Positions 25,684 through 33,899 of a stretch of 64,000 nt of DNA are shown in pieces. The notes below the pieces were generated by a model, which was not told the DNA's origin, did no database searches, and saw only the letters and a program-made list of their open reading frames with translations. How positions within the stretch are numbered: the first letter of the stretch is position 1; each line of letters opens with the position of its first letter. The stretch comes from Candidatus Abawacabacteria bacterium (lineage in GTDB: Bacteria > Patescibacteriota > Gracilibacteria > RBG-16-42-10). Made by a program: the position numbers and the translations under genes. The stretch is taken from positions 124,001-188,000 of the forward strand of contig JACQZO010000002.1 in the NCBI GenBank assembly GCA_016207805.1. Direction: 5' to 3'.

Positions 25684-26418
25684 CTATTTTTTGTCGAACT
25701 CCTCGTCAGTGTAATCATCCTCACTAGTTTCCAATAAATCTACCCCAGTATGACGATACAGTTGATAATAGAAGAACTCTGTTAGGCCTCCGAAAAAGCC
25801 AATACTAAACCAGATAATAATAGGTAGACCAAAGAAAAGGGGAGCTGGTGTGCTGCTCATTAGTGCTACTATCGCTGCTATCCCTAAACCAAATAAAATA
25901 CTGATAAAGCCTCCATAAATATCGATCACGAACTCATTAGCTCGTACCGTAACAGCATTAAAGGCTAGCATTGATGCCAGAGCAGAGGTTACTATTTGCA
26001 CCAGAGCAACAAGCATCATGTAGTTAATATCTATTGTTCTGGCTAAAAAGTAGGCTGGGATACAGAGAACAAAAATAAAAATATTGATCATTGCTACTTG
26101 CAGCAGGCCGCTATAGGGATTTTGATATTTATCTTGATCGCATAAACTCATTAAGAAAACACTCATCCCATTGCCGATCAAACCAGCAATAAAAAGTACA
26201 CTGATGCCCATGAATATCGCGAATGGTGATACTGCTGCTGTAGGATCAGCTAGGGCCTGAAAAAGTGAATTAGCCAAAATAACGCCAATTAAAATAATCA
26301 AGCCGCCGGCAATTCCGCCGACGATACCTGCCAGTAAACGATAAAAAACAGTTACTCCTTCAAACTTACGTGGCCCGAAGGATGATTCAGTGTTTTGCAT
26401 AATCTTTTGAATGATCAT
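25684..26418 (-). CDS. Polytopic membrane protein of unknown function
   Basis: A 244-residue protein with about six hydrophobic segments (near 28-52, 64-88, 103-125, 131-152, 167-186, 191-215), a short charged start and an acidic C-terminal tail (SEDDYTDEEFDKK). No family is recognised; the general layout resembles small integral membrane proteins of the Yip1/DUF kind, but no signature supports this. It overlaps the end of the O-antigen-ligase-like gene by 32 bases (14 if the in-frame ATG at 26400 is used). It is therefore the third gene of the mreB operon, which suggests an envelope role. Confidence 0.6.
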   Translation of the reverse strand: MIIQKIMQNTESSFGPRKFEGVTVFYRLLAGIVGGIAGGLIILIGVILANSLFQALADPTAAVSPFAIFMGISVLFIAGLIGNGMSVFLMSLCDQDKYQNPYSGLLQVAMINIFIFVLCIPAYFLARTIDINYMMLVALVQIVTSALASMLAFNAVTVRANEFVIDIYGGFISILFGLGIAAIVALMSSTPAPLFFGLPIIIWFSIGFFGGLTEFFYYQLYRHTGVDLLETSEDDYTDEEFDKK

Positions 26419-27634
26419 TTATATTGTAGCATAAGGCAATGCCTACCCAGAACCAAATTAGTATTGTTACTACGCTGTCTTCCCAGAGATGAAGAAATAA
26501 TGCTTGTACGGAAGTGGCTAATAATACTGCACCCATTATCCGAGACAAATGTGTCTTACTCCTGAGCAACAACAGCACTATATAGATGGTAAAAGTGAGA
26601 AGCAATATAAATGCCATGATTCCGGCTTCTTCGCCAATTTGTAAATACCAATTTTCACTGATGAGAGCATTAGCTTCACCCAGTAATCGCCTGGACACTG
26701 GTCCGGCAGATCCCAAACCAGAACCTAATGGCTGCTCACTGATACGTTGTAGGCCGGCAACAGTTTTGTGCCAGTGTTCAGAGGATGAGAGCCCGTGAGT
26801 AATTACATCCGGATACACAACAAACATGCTTGATAAAATAAATAATAGCGTACTTCCGCTCCATAAAAGCCATTTTTTAGGAATACTAAATAGACTACCA
26901 AGGGCAGCACCAATAAAGGCTGAGCGAGAAAAGGTAAGGATTAAACCAAGTGCTGGGATTACTAATAGCCACCAAGGTAAGCCCAGAATTACCAAGATGC
27001 CACCCAATAAAATTGCTAGACTACCAGTTTGATTAGGCCCAGAAAAACTAGCTTGTAAGCGGGGTATGCAATGCTCACCGACAAAAAGACAATGATATAC
27101 AGGTAACGGTTTATCATCAACATACGAACTTTGATATGGGCTGTAACCGAACCATATTCCCATATTGGGAAATACGAACCATATAGTTAAGAATAACACA
27201 AAAGATGTTAATAAAGACCAGAGTGTGATCTTGAGAAAATGAGCAATTTTCTCTTTGCCAAAATAATTTCCTCCTAAAAAACCAACTAATAAGGCAAGCG
27301 CGAAGAGGGCATCAGTGCGCAAACCTAAAATAAATGCGGGGAAATTGGCTACAAAGAGAGTGCCAAATAGCAATAAACTGATAAGATAAATACTTAACAA
27401 AGTGAACCAATGCTCTTTAATAATATCTTGCAATACTTTTCGTACGGACCATGCTAGGCCAATGAAAAGAATAAGCAAAAGGATTTCTTTCCAAAGACTT
27501 AAGATATTGCTACTGACAGGAAGGTAATCAGCGTTGCTACCTAAAAAAACACTTGCTAACCATGTTTTTAAAAATGCATGCCACGGGAGTAATCCAAGTA
27601 ATAAACAAGTAAGGAAGAAAAAAAGTCGCTTCAT
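26387..27634 (-). CDS. O-antigen ligase/polymerase-like membrane protein (Wzy/WaaL type)
   Basis: A 415-residue protein with about ten to twelve membrane helices. A large periplasmic-type loop lies at about 170-200, and the stretch LTFSRSAFIGAALGSLF is the region conserved in the Wzy_C/O-antigen ligase family. A later loop has GSGLGSAGPVSRRL, then a Glu in EEAGIMAFILLLTFTIY, again as in WaaL/Wzy-like enzymes. These enzymes polymerise or transfer lipid-linked glycans. Start: ATG at 27634, two bases after the mreB stop, rather than an upstream start inside mreB. Combined with the PMT gene nearby it points to surface glycosylation. Substrate unknown. Confidence 0.75.
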   Translation of the reverse strand: MKRLFFFLTCLLLGLLPWHAFLKTWLASVFLGSNADYLPVSSNILSLWKEILLLILFIGLAWSVRKVLQDIIKEHWFTLLSIYLISLLLFGTLFVANFPAFILGLRTDALFALALLVGFLGGNYFGKEKIAHFLKITLWSLLTSFVLFLTIWFVFPNMGIWFGYSPYQSSYVDDKPLPVYHCLFVGEHCIPRLQASFSGPNQTGSLAILLGGILVILGLPWWLLVIPALGLILTFSRSAFIGAALGSLFSIPKKWLLWSGSTLLFILSSMFVVYPDVITHGLSSSEHWHKTVAGLQRISEQPLGSGLGSAGPVSRRLLGEANALISENWYLQIGEEAGIMAFILLLTFTIYIVLLLLRSKTHLSRIMGAVLLATSVQALFLHLWEDSVVTILIWFWVGIALCYNINDHSKDYAKH

Positions 27635-27635
27635 A

Positions 27636-28649
27636 TTAGCGATATTTGCTACCAATCAAACTGCGTTTATAAGAGTCGAGATTCTCTAGAGCTACCGCCA
27701 CACCGCGAACCACACAAAGCGTTGGTTCATCCACGACTACTGTCGGTACCCCAGTGTGATGGCTAATCAATTCCGCCAGATTTCTTAATTGGGCACCACC
27801 GCCACTTAGCACGATGCCATGGTCGATAATATCAGCGCTTAATTCTGGTGGGGTTTGTTCCAGCACCTTTTTGATTGCCAAGATAATTTTTTCCAATTCA
27901 TCAGCAATTGCCTTCACCACATCTCCAGTATGTACCTCAATCACTTTTGGTAAACCGGTTACCAAATCGCGGCCACGAATATTCATTCGCAAAACCTCCT
28001 TCATGGGGATTGCACTCCCTACAGTAATTTTTACTTCCTCTGCCGTGCGGGGACCAATAGAAAGACCATATTGTTTACGGATATGCTCGGCTATACTTTG
28101 ATCTAACTTATTGCCTCCAACTCGTACTGACTCTGAAACGACAATACCACCTAAAGAAATTACCGCGACTTCGGTAGTCCCACCACCAATATCAACAATA
28201 AAGTTACCTACTGGCTCAGCAATGGGAATATTAGCGCCAATAGCTGCTGCTAATGGATGTTTGATCAAGAATGCTTCATGAGCACCGGCTGAAATAGCAG
28301 CATCAATTACAGCACGCCTTTCTGTGCTAGTAATACCCGCCGATACAGAAATCATTACCTGAGGGTTGAAAAATCGAAAGCGTCCGGCAGCTTTATTAAT
28401 AAAGTGGCGTAATAATCCTTCCGTTACCCGATAATCAGCAATAGCCCCATCCTGCAAAGGTTGATGGGCCTTAATCATTTCTGGCGTTCTACCAATCATC
28501 ACTTTGGCCTCTTCACCAATTGCTAAAATTCTCTTCTGCTCCGAAACAGCAACAATAGAAGGTTCTTGAGCAATAATGCCTCTGCCTTCCATATGTACTC
28601 TGGTATTGGTAGTGCCTAAATCAATGGCAATTTTCTTACTAAGAAACAT
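27636..28649 (-). CDS. mreB: Rod-shape determining actin-like protein MreB
   Basis: A 337-residue actin-fold ATPase. IAIDLGTTNTRVHMEG is phosphate-1, FIVDIGGGTTEVAVISLGG phosphate-2 and IVLSGGGAQLRNL the adenosine motif; length and order match MreB. It polymerises under the membrane and guides peptidoglycan synthesis. MreC and MreD do not follow; the next genes are the O-antigen-ligase-like and an unknown membrane protein, so the usual mre operon is rearranged. Upstream 253 bases are shared with the divergent mfd gene and contain heptamer-repeat copy 2. Confidence 0.95.
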   Translation of the reverse strand: MFLSKKIAIDLGTTNTRVHMEGRGIIAQEPSIVAVSEQKRILAIGEEAKVMIGRTPEMIKAHQPLQDGAIADYRVTEGLLRHFINKAAGRFRFFNPQVMISVSAGITSTERRAVIDAAISAGAHEAFLIKHPLAAAIGANIPIAEPVGNFIVDIGGGTTEVAVISLGGIVVSESVRVGGNKLDQSIAEHIRKQYGLSIGPRTAEEVKITVGSAIPMKEVLRMNIRGRDLVTGLPKVIEVHTGDVVKAIADELEKIILAIKKVLEQTPPELSADIIDHGIVLSGGGAQLRNLAELISHHTGVPTVVVDEPTLCVVRGVAVALENLDSYKRSLIGSKYR

Positions 28650-28653
28650 AAAT

Positions 28654-28804
28654 AATTCTGAATTAGGAATTCTGAATGGTGAATTGATGCAGGAAGCTAC
28701 GCTGCTTTTTGGTATGTAGTTTAATGAATAGTGTCAAACATGTAGTCAAATCACAAAATTTACTGCAGTGTATATTCCGAACTCAGAATGCTGAATTCAG
28801 AATT
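28654..28804. repeat. Heptamer-repeat element copy 2 (inverted arms)
   Basis: Left arm AATTCTG AATTAGG AATTCTG AATGGTG AATTGAT (28654-28688), then GCAGGAAGCT shared with copy 1. Right arm CCGAACT CAGAATG CTGAATT CAGAATT (28777-28804), preceded by CAGTGTATATTCCG-like sequence shared with copy 3. It sits between divergent mreB and mfd and must overlap or flank their promoters. Confidence 0.78.
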
Positions 28805-28902
28805 TCCCCATGCAGGATATGGTATTTCATTCTTGCAGTAAATACGGAAGATGTTTATAGTAAGGGTGTGCTTCCTTTCGCACAGCTGTTTTTAAAGTAT
28901 TC

Positions 28903-31900
28903 ATGTCATTGCCTGTTTGTGCACTGACAACTTTGCCGGCCAAAGAGTATGCCGCGGAGCTGTCCAGTGGGAAAGTATTGCATTTTACCGGTGCTGCTAG
29001 TTCTGCCAGCAAAATACTAACAATGTTTCATATTAGTACATTGTTAGATCGTGCTGTGCTCTGGCTAGCTGATGATCCGGCCATGTTAGAACGCCTCGCT
29101 TCAGATGGTGTGCTTTGGGAAGTCCCGCATTTCTTCTTTCTGGGATCGGATACCTTATTGGGCAATCATCATCTACAAGTGATGCGTTTGGTTGCTCTTA
29201 TCCATCAGGGCAAAAAACCTTTTGTCGTAACGACTCCAGAAGTGTTTGCTGACTTAAAGTTGCCTACGCCTTATGATATTGAACAAGCCAAGATAAGTTT
29301 GAGAAAAGGTAAAAAAATTCATTTTGTCCAATTTTTCAATAAATTAATTGATAGTGGTTACCAATTAGCTAGTGGTTTGATTGTGGATCAGGGATTTTAT
29401 GTGAAAAGGGGAGGAATTATTGATATTTTCCCGGTCAATCGTGAAACCCCTCTGCGGATAGAACTATTTGATGATGAGGTTGAATCTATCATGTCCTTCA
29501 ATCCGGCTACTCAGGAAAAAGGAGATGTTTATGATAGTATAGATATATTCCCAGTCGACACTCGTGGTTATAACGCCTTTTTAAAAGACTATTTAACTCA
29601 AAGTGTCGTTGTTTTGGATGAATTGAGTCTCACGCCAGCCATTCCAGCTAATAGCGCAGTAGTTAACTTTTTGCCTTTTGCAGAAGACATCAGTAAAAAG
29701 ACTGGGAGTAAAGATTTACACTGTACTTCAGTATTGCGTTTCCATAATCCTTTAGAATTTACTACCAATTTAAAACAAAAAGTAAAAGAAGCTTGGCAAA
29801 TAGTAATTTTTACTTCTGATGCCGAAAAGATTTGGCAATTATTGGTAGATCAGGGGTTTTCGGATAGTGATATTAAACGTATCCGTTTAGTTGAGAAAAA
29901 GCTAAACAAAAGTGCAGTAGATAGCTTTAGTTCACAATCATTACAATTTCCTGAAGCATTTCAAAATAGCCTAACAAAACTCTTAGTTATTACAGATCAA
30001 GAGATATTTGGTCAATTCCAAAAACCCAAAAAGTATACCCAATCTCAGGTAGATGCAGCGTTTTTAGCAAGTCTTAATCCCGGCGATTTGGTCGTGCATA
30101 TCGATCATGGCTTGGCACTTTTCCAGGGAACTATTCAAAAAACTGTGGATAATACTACACGTGAATATCTACAGCTTGATTATGCCAAGGGAGACAAATT
30201 GTTTGTTCCTGTCGAGCAAGCTGATAAAGTAAATAAATACATTGGGGCTACTGGCGAGCATGCACCGCCACTCACTAGATTGGGTTCTGGTGATTGGAAT
30301 CGTGTTACTTCTGAAGCGCGCAAAGAGAGTTTAGTGATTGCCAAAGAACTATTGGAATTGTATGCCCTTCGGGAAACAGCAAAAGGTTTCGCCCATAGTA
30401 ATGATGAGGCAAAAATGAGCGCATTCGATGCTAGCTTTGGTTATGTAGAAACGCCGGGACAATTGAAAGCGATCGAAGAAATTAAACGTGATATGGAAAA
30501 AGAACGCCCCATGGATCGTTTATTATGCGGGGATGTGGGATTTGGTAAGACTGAGATTGCCATGAGGGCTGCTTTTAAAGCATTCCTTAGTGGTAAACAA
30601 GTTGCTATTTTGGCACCAATCACTATCTTGGCTGATCAACACTGTCGCTCTTTTACTAAAAGAATGGACCCCTTTGGTGTCCGTGTTGCTATGATATCTC
30701 GTTTCAATGGCCCCGCAGAACAAAAAAAGACTTTGGAGAAATTGAAAAAAGGAGAAGTTGACATCATTATTGGTACTCATCGGCTTTTTCAGGAAGATGT
30801 AAAATTCAAAGATCTGGGTTTGGTAGTAATTGATGAGGAACAACGTTTCGGTGTGAAACAAAAAGAAAAGTTAAAAGCCTTGAGACATAGTGTGGATATT
30901 TTGACGCTGACAGCGACTCCTATTCCTCGAACTCTCAACATGAGTTTATCTGGTCTGCGTGATATTTCCACTATCACCACGCCGCCACCAGGTCGCTTGC
31001 CGGTAGTTACCGAGGTGCGACGTTTTAGTATGTCATTTATTAGAGAAGCTATTCTGCGTGAATTAGAGCGTAAAGGTCAGGTATATTTTTTGCATAATAG
31101 AGTGCAAACCATTGAAAGTATGAAAGAGAAGTTACAAAACTTAGTACCAGAGGCGCGCTTCATTGTGGCTCATGGCCAGCTCTCCAATGAGGATTTAGAA
31201 AATCGTATTTTGAGCTTCAAAGATCATAAATACGATGTACTGATTAGTTCCACTATTATTGAAAATGGTATCGACTTGCCTAATGCCAATACCTTGATTG
31301 TTGATAATGCTGAGCGTCTAGGTTTGGCACAGGCATATCAATTACGAGGTCGTGTTGGTCGGAGTAAGACACAGGCATATGCATACTTCCTCTATCACAG
31401 TCAGAAGCTAGACGACACAGCGAAGAAACGTTTACGTGCAATTGTGGAGGCATCTGAACTGGGGAGTGGCTTCCAAATTGCCATGCGTGATTTAGAAATT
31501 CGTGGGGCAGGGGACATTTTGGGTGCTAAGCAACATGGTAGTATTAACGCCATTGGCGTGACACATTTTACCCGTTTATTGAAACAAGCGGTTGAAAATC
31601 TTAAGTCAGGCAAGAGTCAAATTGACTTTATCAATAAACCAAAAGAAGAGGCATTGATTGAATTACCTGTCACTGCATACATTCCTGATACCTATATCGA
31701 CGATCACATCGATAAAATTAAGTATTACCAACAGCTGGCGAGTTGCGACACCTTGGATAATTTAACCGAATTAACCAAAGAATTAGCAGAGAAATATGGT
31801 GAATTACCGACAGAAACCCGCAATTTGTTGAAAGTGTTGGAGTTGAAGATTCATGCTACCAAGGCTAACTTAATTGCTATCAAGGAAACTTATATTGAGC

Positions 31901-32112
31901 GTCAAAAACGGATTGAATTGGTACTTGGGGCCAGAGTTACTCCGAGGGAAATCATGAAGCTACTTGCACAAAATCCCCGCTGGATGATTTCCGGTCAAGT
32001 GTTAAAGATCAAAAAAGATGAGCTTGGTATTGATTGGTTTAGCCGTCTATGTGACGATATTCGTGCTTTTGCAGCGGCATTTGACGATGCATTGGTGATT
32101 GTTAAAAAATAA
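28903..32112 (+). CDS. mfd: Transcription-repair coupling factor Mfd
   Basis: A 1069-residue ATP-dependent translocase that removes stalled RNA polymerase and recruits UvrA. The UvrB-like N-terminal module includes GLIVDQGFYVKRGGIIDIFP. The RNA-polymerase interaction (CarD-like) domain starts near 390 (LNPGDLVVHIDHGLALF). The helicase part has the Walker A GDVGFGKTEIAMRAAFKA (near 543), DEEQRFGVKQKEKLK (near 643), TATPIPRTLNMSLSGLRD and RGRVGRSKTQAYAYF. The C-terminal TRCF domain is present (about 930-1030). It is somewhat shorter than E. coli Mfd (1148), mainly in the N-terminal half. No Shine-Dalgarno. Confidence 0.96.
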   Translation: MSLPVCALTTLPAKEYAAELSSGKVLHFTGAASSASKILTMFHISTLLDRAVLWLADDPAMLERLASDGVLWEVPHFFFLGSDTLLGNHHLQVMRLVALIHQGKKPFVVTTPEVFADLKLPTPYDIEQAKISLRKGKKIHFVQFFNKLIDSGYQLASGLIVDQGFYVKRGGIIDIFPVNRETPLRIELFDDEVESIMSFNPATQEKGDVYDSIDIFPVDTRGYNAFLKDYLTQSVVVLDELSLTPAIPANSAVVNFLPFAEDISKKTGSKDLHCTSVLRFHNPLEFTTNLKQKVKEAWQIVIFTSDAEKIWQLLVDQGFSDSDIKRIRLVEKKLNKSAVDSFSSQSLQFPEAFQNSLTKLLVITDQEIFGQFQKPKKYTQSQVDAAFLASLNPGDLVVHIDHGLALFQGTIQKTVDNTTREYLQLDYAKGDKLFVPVEQADKVNKYIGATGEHAPPLTRLGSGDWNRVTSEARKESLVIAKELLELYALRETAKGFAHSNDEAKMSAFDASFGYVETPGQLKAIEEIKRDMEKERPMDRLLCGDVGFGKTEIAMRAAFKAFLSGKQVAILAPITILADQHCRSFTKRMDPFGVRVAMISRFNGPAEQKKTLEKLKKGEVDIIIGTHRLFQEDVKFKDLGLVVIDEEQRFGVKQKEKLKALRHSVDILTLTATPIPRTLNMSLSGLRDISTITTPPPGRLPVVTEVRRFSMSFIREAILRELERKGQVYFLHNRVQTIESMKEKLQNLVPEARFIVAHGQLSNEDLENRILSFKDHKYDVLISSTIIENGIDLPNANTLIVDNAERLGLAQAYQLRGRVGRSKTQAYAYFLYHSQKLDDTAKKRLRAIVEASELGSGFQIAMRDLEIRGAGDILGAKQHGSINAIGVTHFTRLLKQAVENLKSGKSQIDFINKPKEEALIELPVTAYIPDTYIDDHIDKIKYYQQLASCDTLDNLTELTKELAEKYGELPTETRNLLKVLELKIHATKANLIAIKETYIERQKRIELVLGARVTPREIMKLLAQNPRWMISGQVLKIKKDELGIDWFSRLCDDIRAFAAAFDDALVIVKK

Positions 32113-32115
32113 CCC

Positions 32116-32658
32116 ATGGCCACTTCTCTCGAGCTCATTATCATGCCTTTATTGTATGCATTAGGGGCAATATTGTTAGTGATCACGGTCTATGTGTTAC
32201 TAATTGGTGCGCCTTTTATTCCTACCCCTCAGCCAGTAGTAGAGCATATGGTAAAAGTTGCTAAACTTAAAAAGGGTATGACGGTAATGGATCCCGGCTG
32301 TGGCGATGCCCGGATGCTGGTAACGGCTTGTAAAATGCATCCGGAAGTGAGGGGGATTGGTTATGAATTATTTTTCATTGCTTATATTCTAGCAAAGATA
32401 AGAACATGGAAATTTCGCAACCGAATCAAAATTTGGTTTCGTAATAGTGACCACGCAGATCTAAGTGAAGTAGATGTGATGTTCTGTTATATGCTGTATA
32501 AACCTCTAGGGCGGAATGCAGATAAATATAAACGAGAATTAAAAAAAGGCGCCAAGATTATCTCGTACGCCTTTGAAATTCCCGGATGGCAATGGGATGA
32601 AAAAATTCCACCAGTACCAGAAAAGAATTTCGCTGCAATCTTTATCTACAAGATTTAA
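32116..32658 (+). CDS. Membrane-anchored class I SAM methyltransferase (FAM173-like)
   Basis: A 180-residue protein with an N-terminal membrane helix (about 8-32), then GAPFIPTPQPVVEHMVKVAK and the SAM motif VMDPGCGDARMLVTA, and GIGYELFFIAYILAK. The PFxPTP...VVxxM...GCGDAR order resembles the FAM173/ATP-synthase-c lysine methyltransferase group and its prokaryotic relatives. The usual DLGSGDGR is DPGCGDAR here. Substrate unknown; a membrane protein is plausible given the anchor. It begins 3 bases after mfd and its last 4 bases overlap the convergent rplT stop. Confidence 0.72.
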   Translation: MATSLELIIMPLLYALGAILLVITVYVLLIGAPFIPTPQPVVEHMVKVAKLKKGMTVMDPGCGDARMLVTACKMHPEVRGIGYELFFIAYILAKIRTWKFRNRIKIWFRNSDHADLSEVDVMFCYMLYKPLGRNADKYKRELKKGAKIISYAFEIPGWQWDEKIPPVPEKNFAAIFIYKI

Positions 32659-32993
32659 AGCGATTTAATCAGCTGATTGAAAGCGCTGCCATCGGTAAAT
32701 GCCATTTCTGAGAGCATTTTGCGATTGAGTACAATACCTTTTACTCGCAACTTAGACATGAATTGAGAATAGCTCATATTGTGTTCACGACAAGCAGCAT
32801 TGATACGTTGAATCCACAAACTGCGGAAAGTGCGACGGCGTTTGCGACGATCAAGGAATGAGTGCTGACCTGCTTTGAAAAAAGCTTGTCGAGCCATTTT
32901 GAAAGTCTTACCGCTTAAGCCACGGTATCCTTTGACACTCTTGAGTAACTTTTTGTGGCGATGATGCGCTGCCACTCCACGTTTTACACGCAT
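32655..32993 (-). CDS. rplT: 50S ribosomal protein L20
   Basis: A 112-residue, very basic protein with the L20 pattern: RVKRGVAAHHRHKKLLKSVK at the start, YRGLSGKTFKMARQAFFKAG, then DRRKRRRTFRSLWIQRINAA and NRKMLSEMA. It binds 23S rRNA early in large-subunit assembly and in some bacteria represses its own operon. It follows rpmI by 3 bases. Normal length. Confidence 0.97.
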   Translation of the reverse strand: MRVKRGVAAHHRHKKLLKSVKGYRGLSGKTFKMARQAFFKAGQHSFLDRRKRRRTFRSLWIQRINAACREHNMSYSQFMSKLRVKGIVLNRKMLSEMAFTDGSAFNQLIKSL

Positions 32994-32996
32994 AAA

Positions 32997-33200
32997 CTAG
33001 CTATAAGGTAATAAACGACGTAAACTTTTTACATTGGTTTGGTCCACCACAGCACCACCATTATCTAAATTCTTTTGGCGCTTGGATTTATTTTTCAAAA
33101 GGTGATTTTTTGCAGCCTTTTCACGCATGAATTTGATTTTCTTTTTGCTGCCTGTGCGCGCAACTCGTTTTTTAGCCGTTGAGGATGACTTGAGCTTCAT
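32997..33200 (-). CDS. rpmI: 50S ribosomal protein L35
   Basis: A 67-residue basic protein matching L35: KLKSSSTAKKRVARTGSKKK, then KNHLLKNKSKRQKNLD and a final LRRLLPYS. First gene after a strong promoter, followed directly by rplT. Start ATG at 33200 with an A-rich, non-Shine-Dalgarno leader. Confidence 0.95.
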   Translation of the reverse strand: MKLKSSSTAKKRVARTGSKKKIKFMREKAAKNHLLKNKSKRQKNLDNGGAVVDQTNVKSLRRLLPYS

Positions 33201-33220
33201 AACAAAAAATAAGCGCTGGT

Positions 33221-33249
33221 ATAGTACTGATATGGGTGGAGGCTGTCAA
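33221..33249 (-). promoter_or_regulatory. Promoter of rpmI-rplT
   Basis: On the minus strand TTGACA (33249-33244), a 17-base spacer, then TACTAT (33226-33221). Near-perfect sigma-70 spacing; start about 14 bases before the rpmI ATG. It shows that rpmI-rplT can be transcribed apart from infC. Confidence 0.75.
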
Positions 33250-33255
33250 ACAAGA

Positions 33256-33283
33256 ATTCTAGATTCTAAATGATAAATTCCAG
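33256..33283. repeat. Heptamer repeat (ATTCTAG type)
   Basis: ATTCTAG ATTCTAA ATGATAA ATTCCAG in the infC-rpmI spacer, just upstream of the rpmI promoter. A further unit or two (ATGTAGA) continue less clearly. Confidence 0.65.
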
Positions 33284-33342
33284 ATGTAGATTGAGACGTT
33301 TTTGGCATCGCTCTGGAATGGGAAATCAAAAACTAAAATTTT

Positions 33343-33849
33343 TTAGAGCGGCTTAATCATCATTGACATCAACTTTCCCTGTAAAGTAATGCCCTGTTCA
33401 ATAGTATATAATCCTTCTAGATAAGTAAGGAATTCATTGACTTTTGCCTCACCCAATTCTTTTCTACTCATTTGTCTACCATGAAACATCAGAGTTACTT
33501 TTACTTTAGCATTCTTTTCCAAGAATCTTTTAGTCTGATTGGCTTTGGTTTCTAAGTCATGAGGGGAAGTGGTAAGTCCAAGTCGTATGCCTTTGATTTC
33601 ATTCTTAGGACTTTTACTTTTTTGCTTCTTTTCTAGTTTCTGCTGTCGGTAAATATATTTACCAAAATCCATAATTTTACATACTGGTGGTTTGGCCATT
33701 GGCGCGATTTCAACCAAATCTAAACCAGCTTCCTGTGCTAAACTAAGTGCTTTAGGTAAAGGAACAATACCGATTAGCTCATTCTCACTATCTACCAAGC
33801 GCACTTCGACATGGCCCACAATAGCGCCATTGATACGAACGTTTTTAAT
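33343..33849 (-). CDS. infC: Translation initiation factor IF-3, probable AUU start
   Basis: IF-3 keeps ribosomal subunits apart and proofreads initiation. VEVRLVDSENELIGIV, DLVEIAPMAKPPVCKIMDFGKY and the C-terminal KVTLMFHGRQMSRKELG are family hallmarks. The longest frame from a usual start begins at a GTG (33819) inside the conserved N-terminus. The frame is open upstream and encodes IKNVRINGAIVGHVEVRLVD, the complete IF-3 opening (xRINxxI). The codon at 33849 is ATT, the rare start used by infC in E. coli and many bacteria for autoregulation. No ATG, GTG or TTG lies at a suitable upstream position. With this start the protein has 168 residues, normal for IF-3. Confidence 0.93.
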   Translation of the reverse strand: MKNVRINGAIVGHVEVRLVDSENELIGIVPLPKALSLAQEAGLDLVEIAPMAKPPVCKIMDFGKYIYRQQKLEKKQKSKSPKNEIKGIRLGLTTSPHDLETKANQTKRFLEKNAKVKVTLMFHGRQMSRKELGEAKVNEFLTYLEGLYTIEQGITLQGKLMSMMIKPL

Positions 33850-33899
33850 ATGAAAAAAGTTAAGATCACCAAAATAGTAGCATAGAACAAGCCAGCTTG

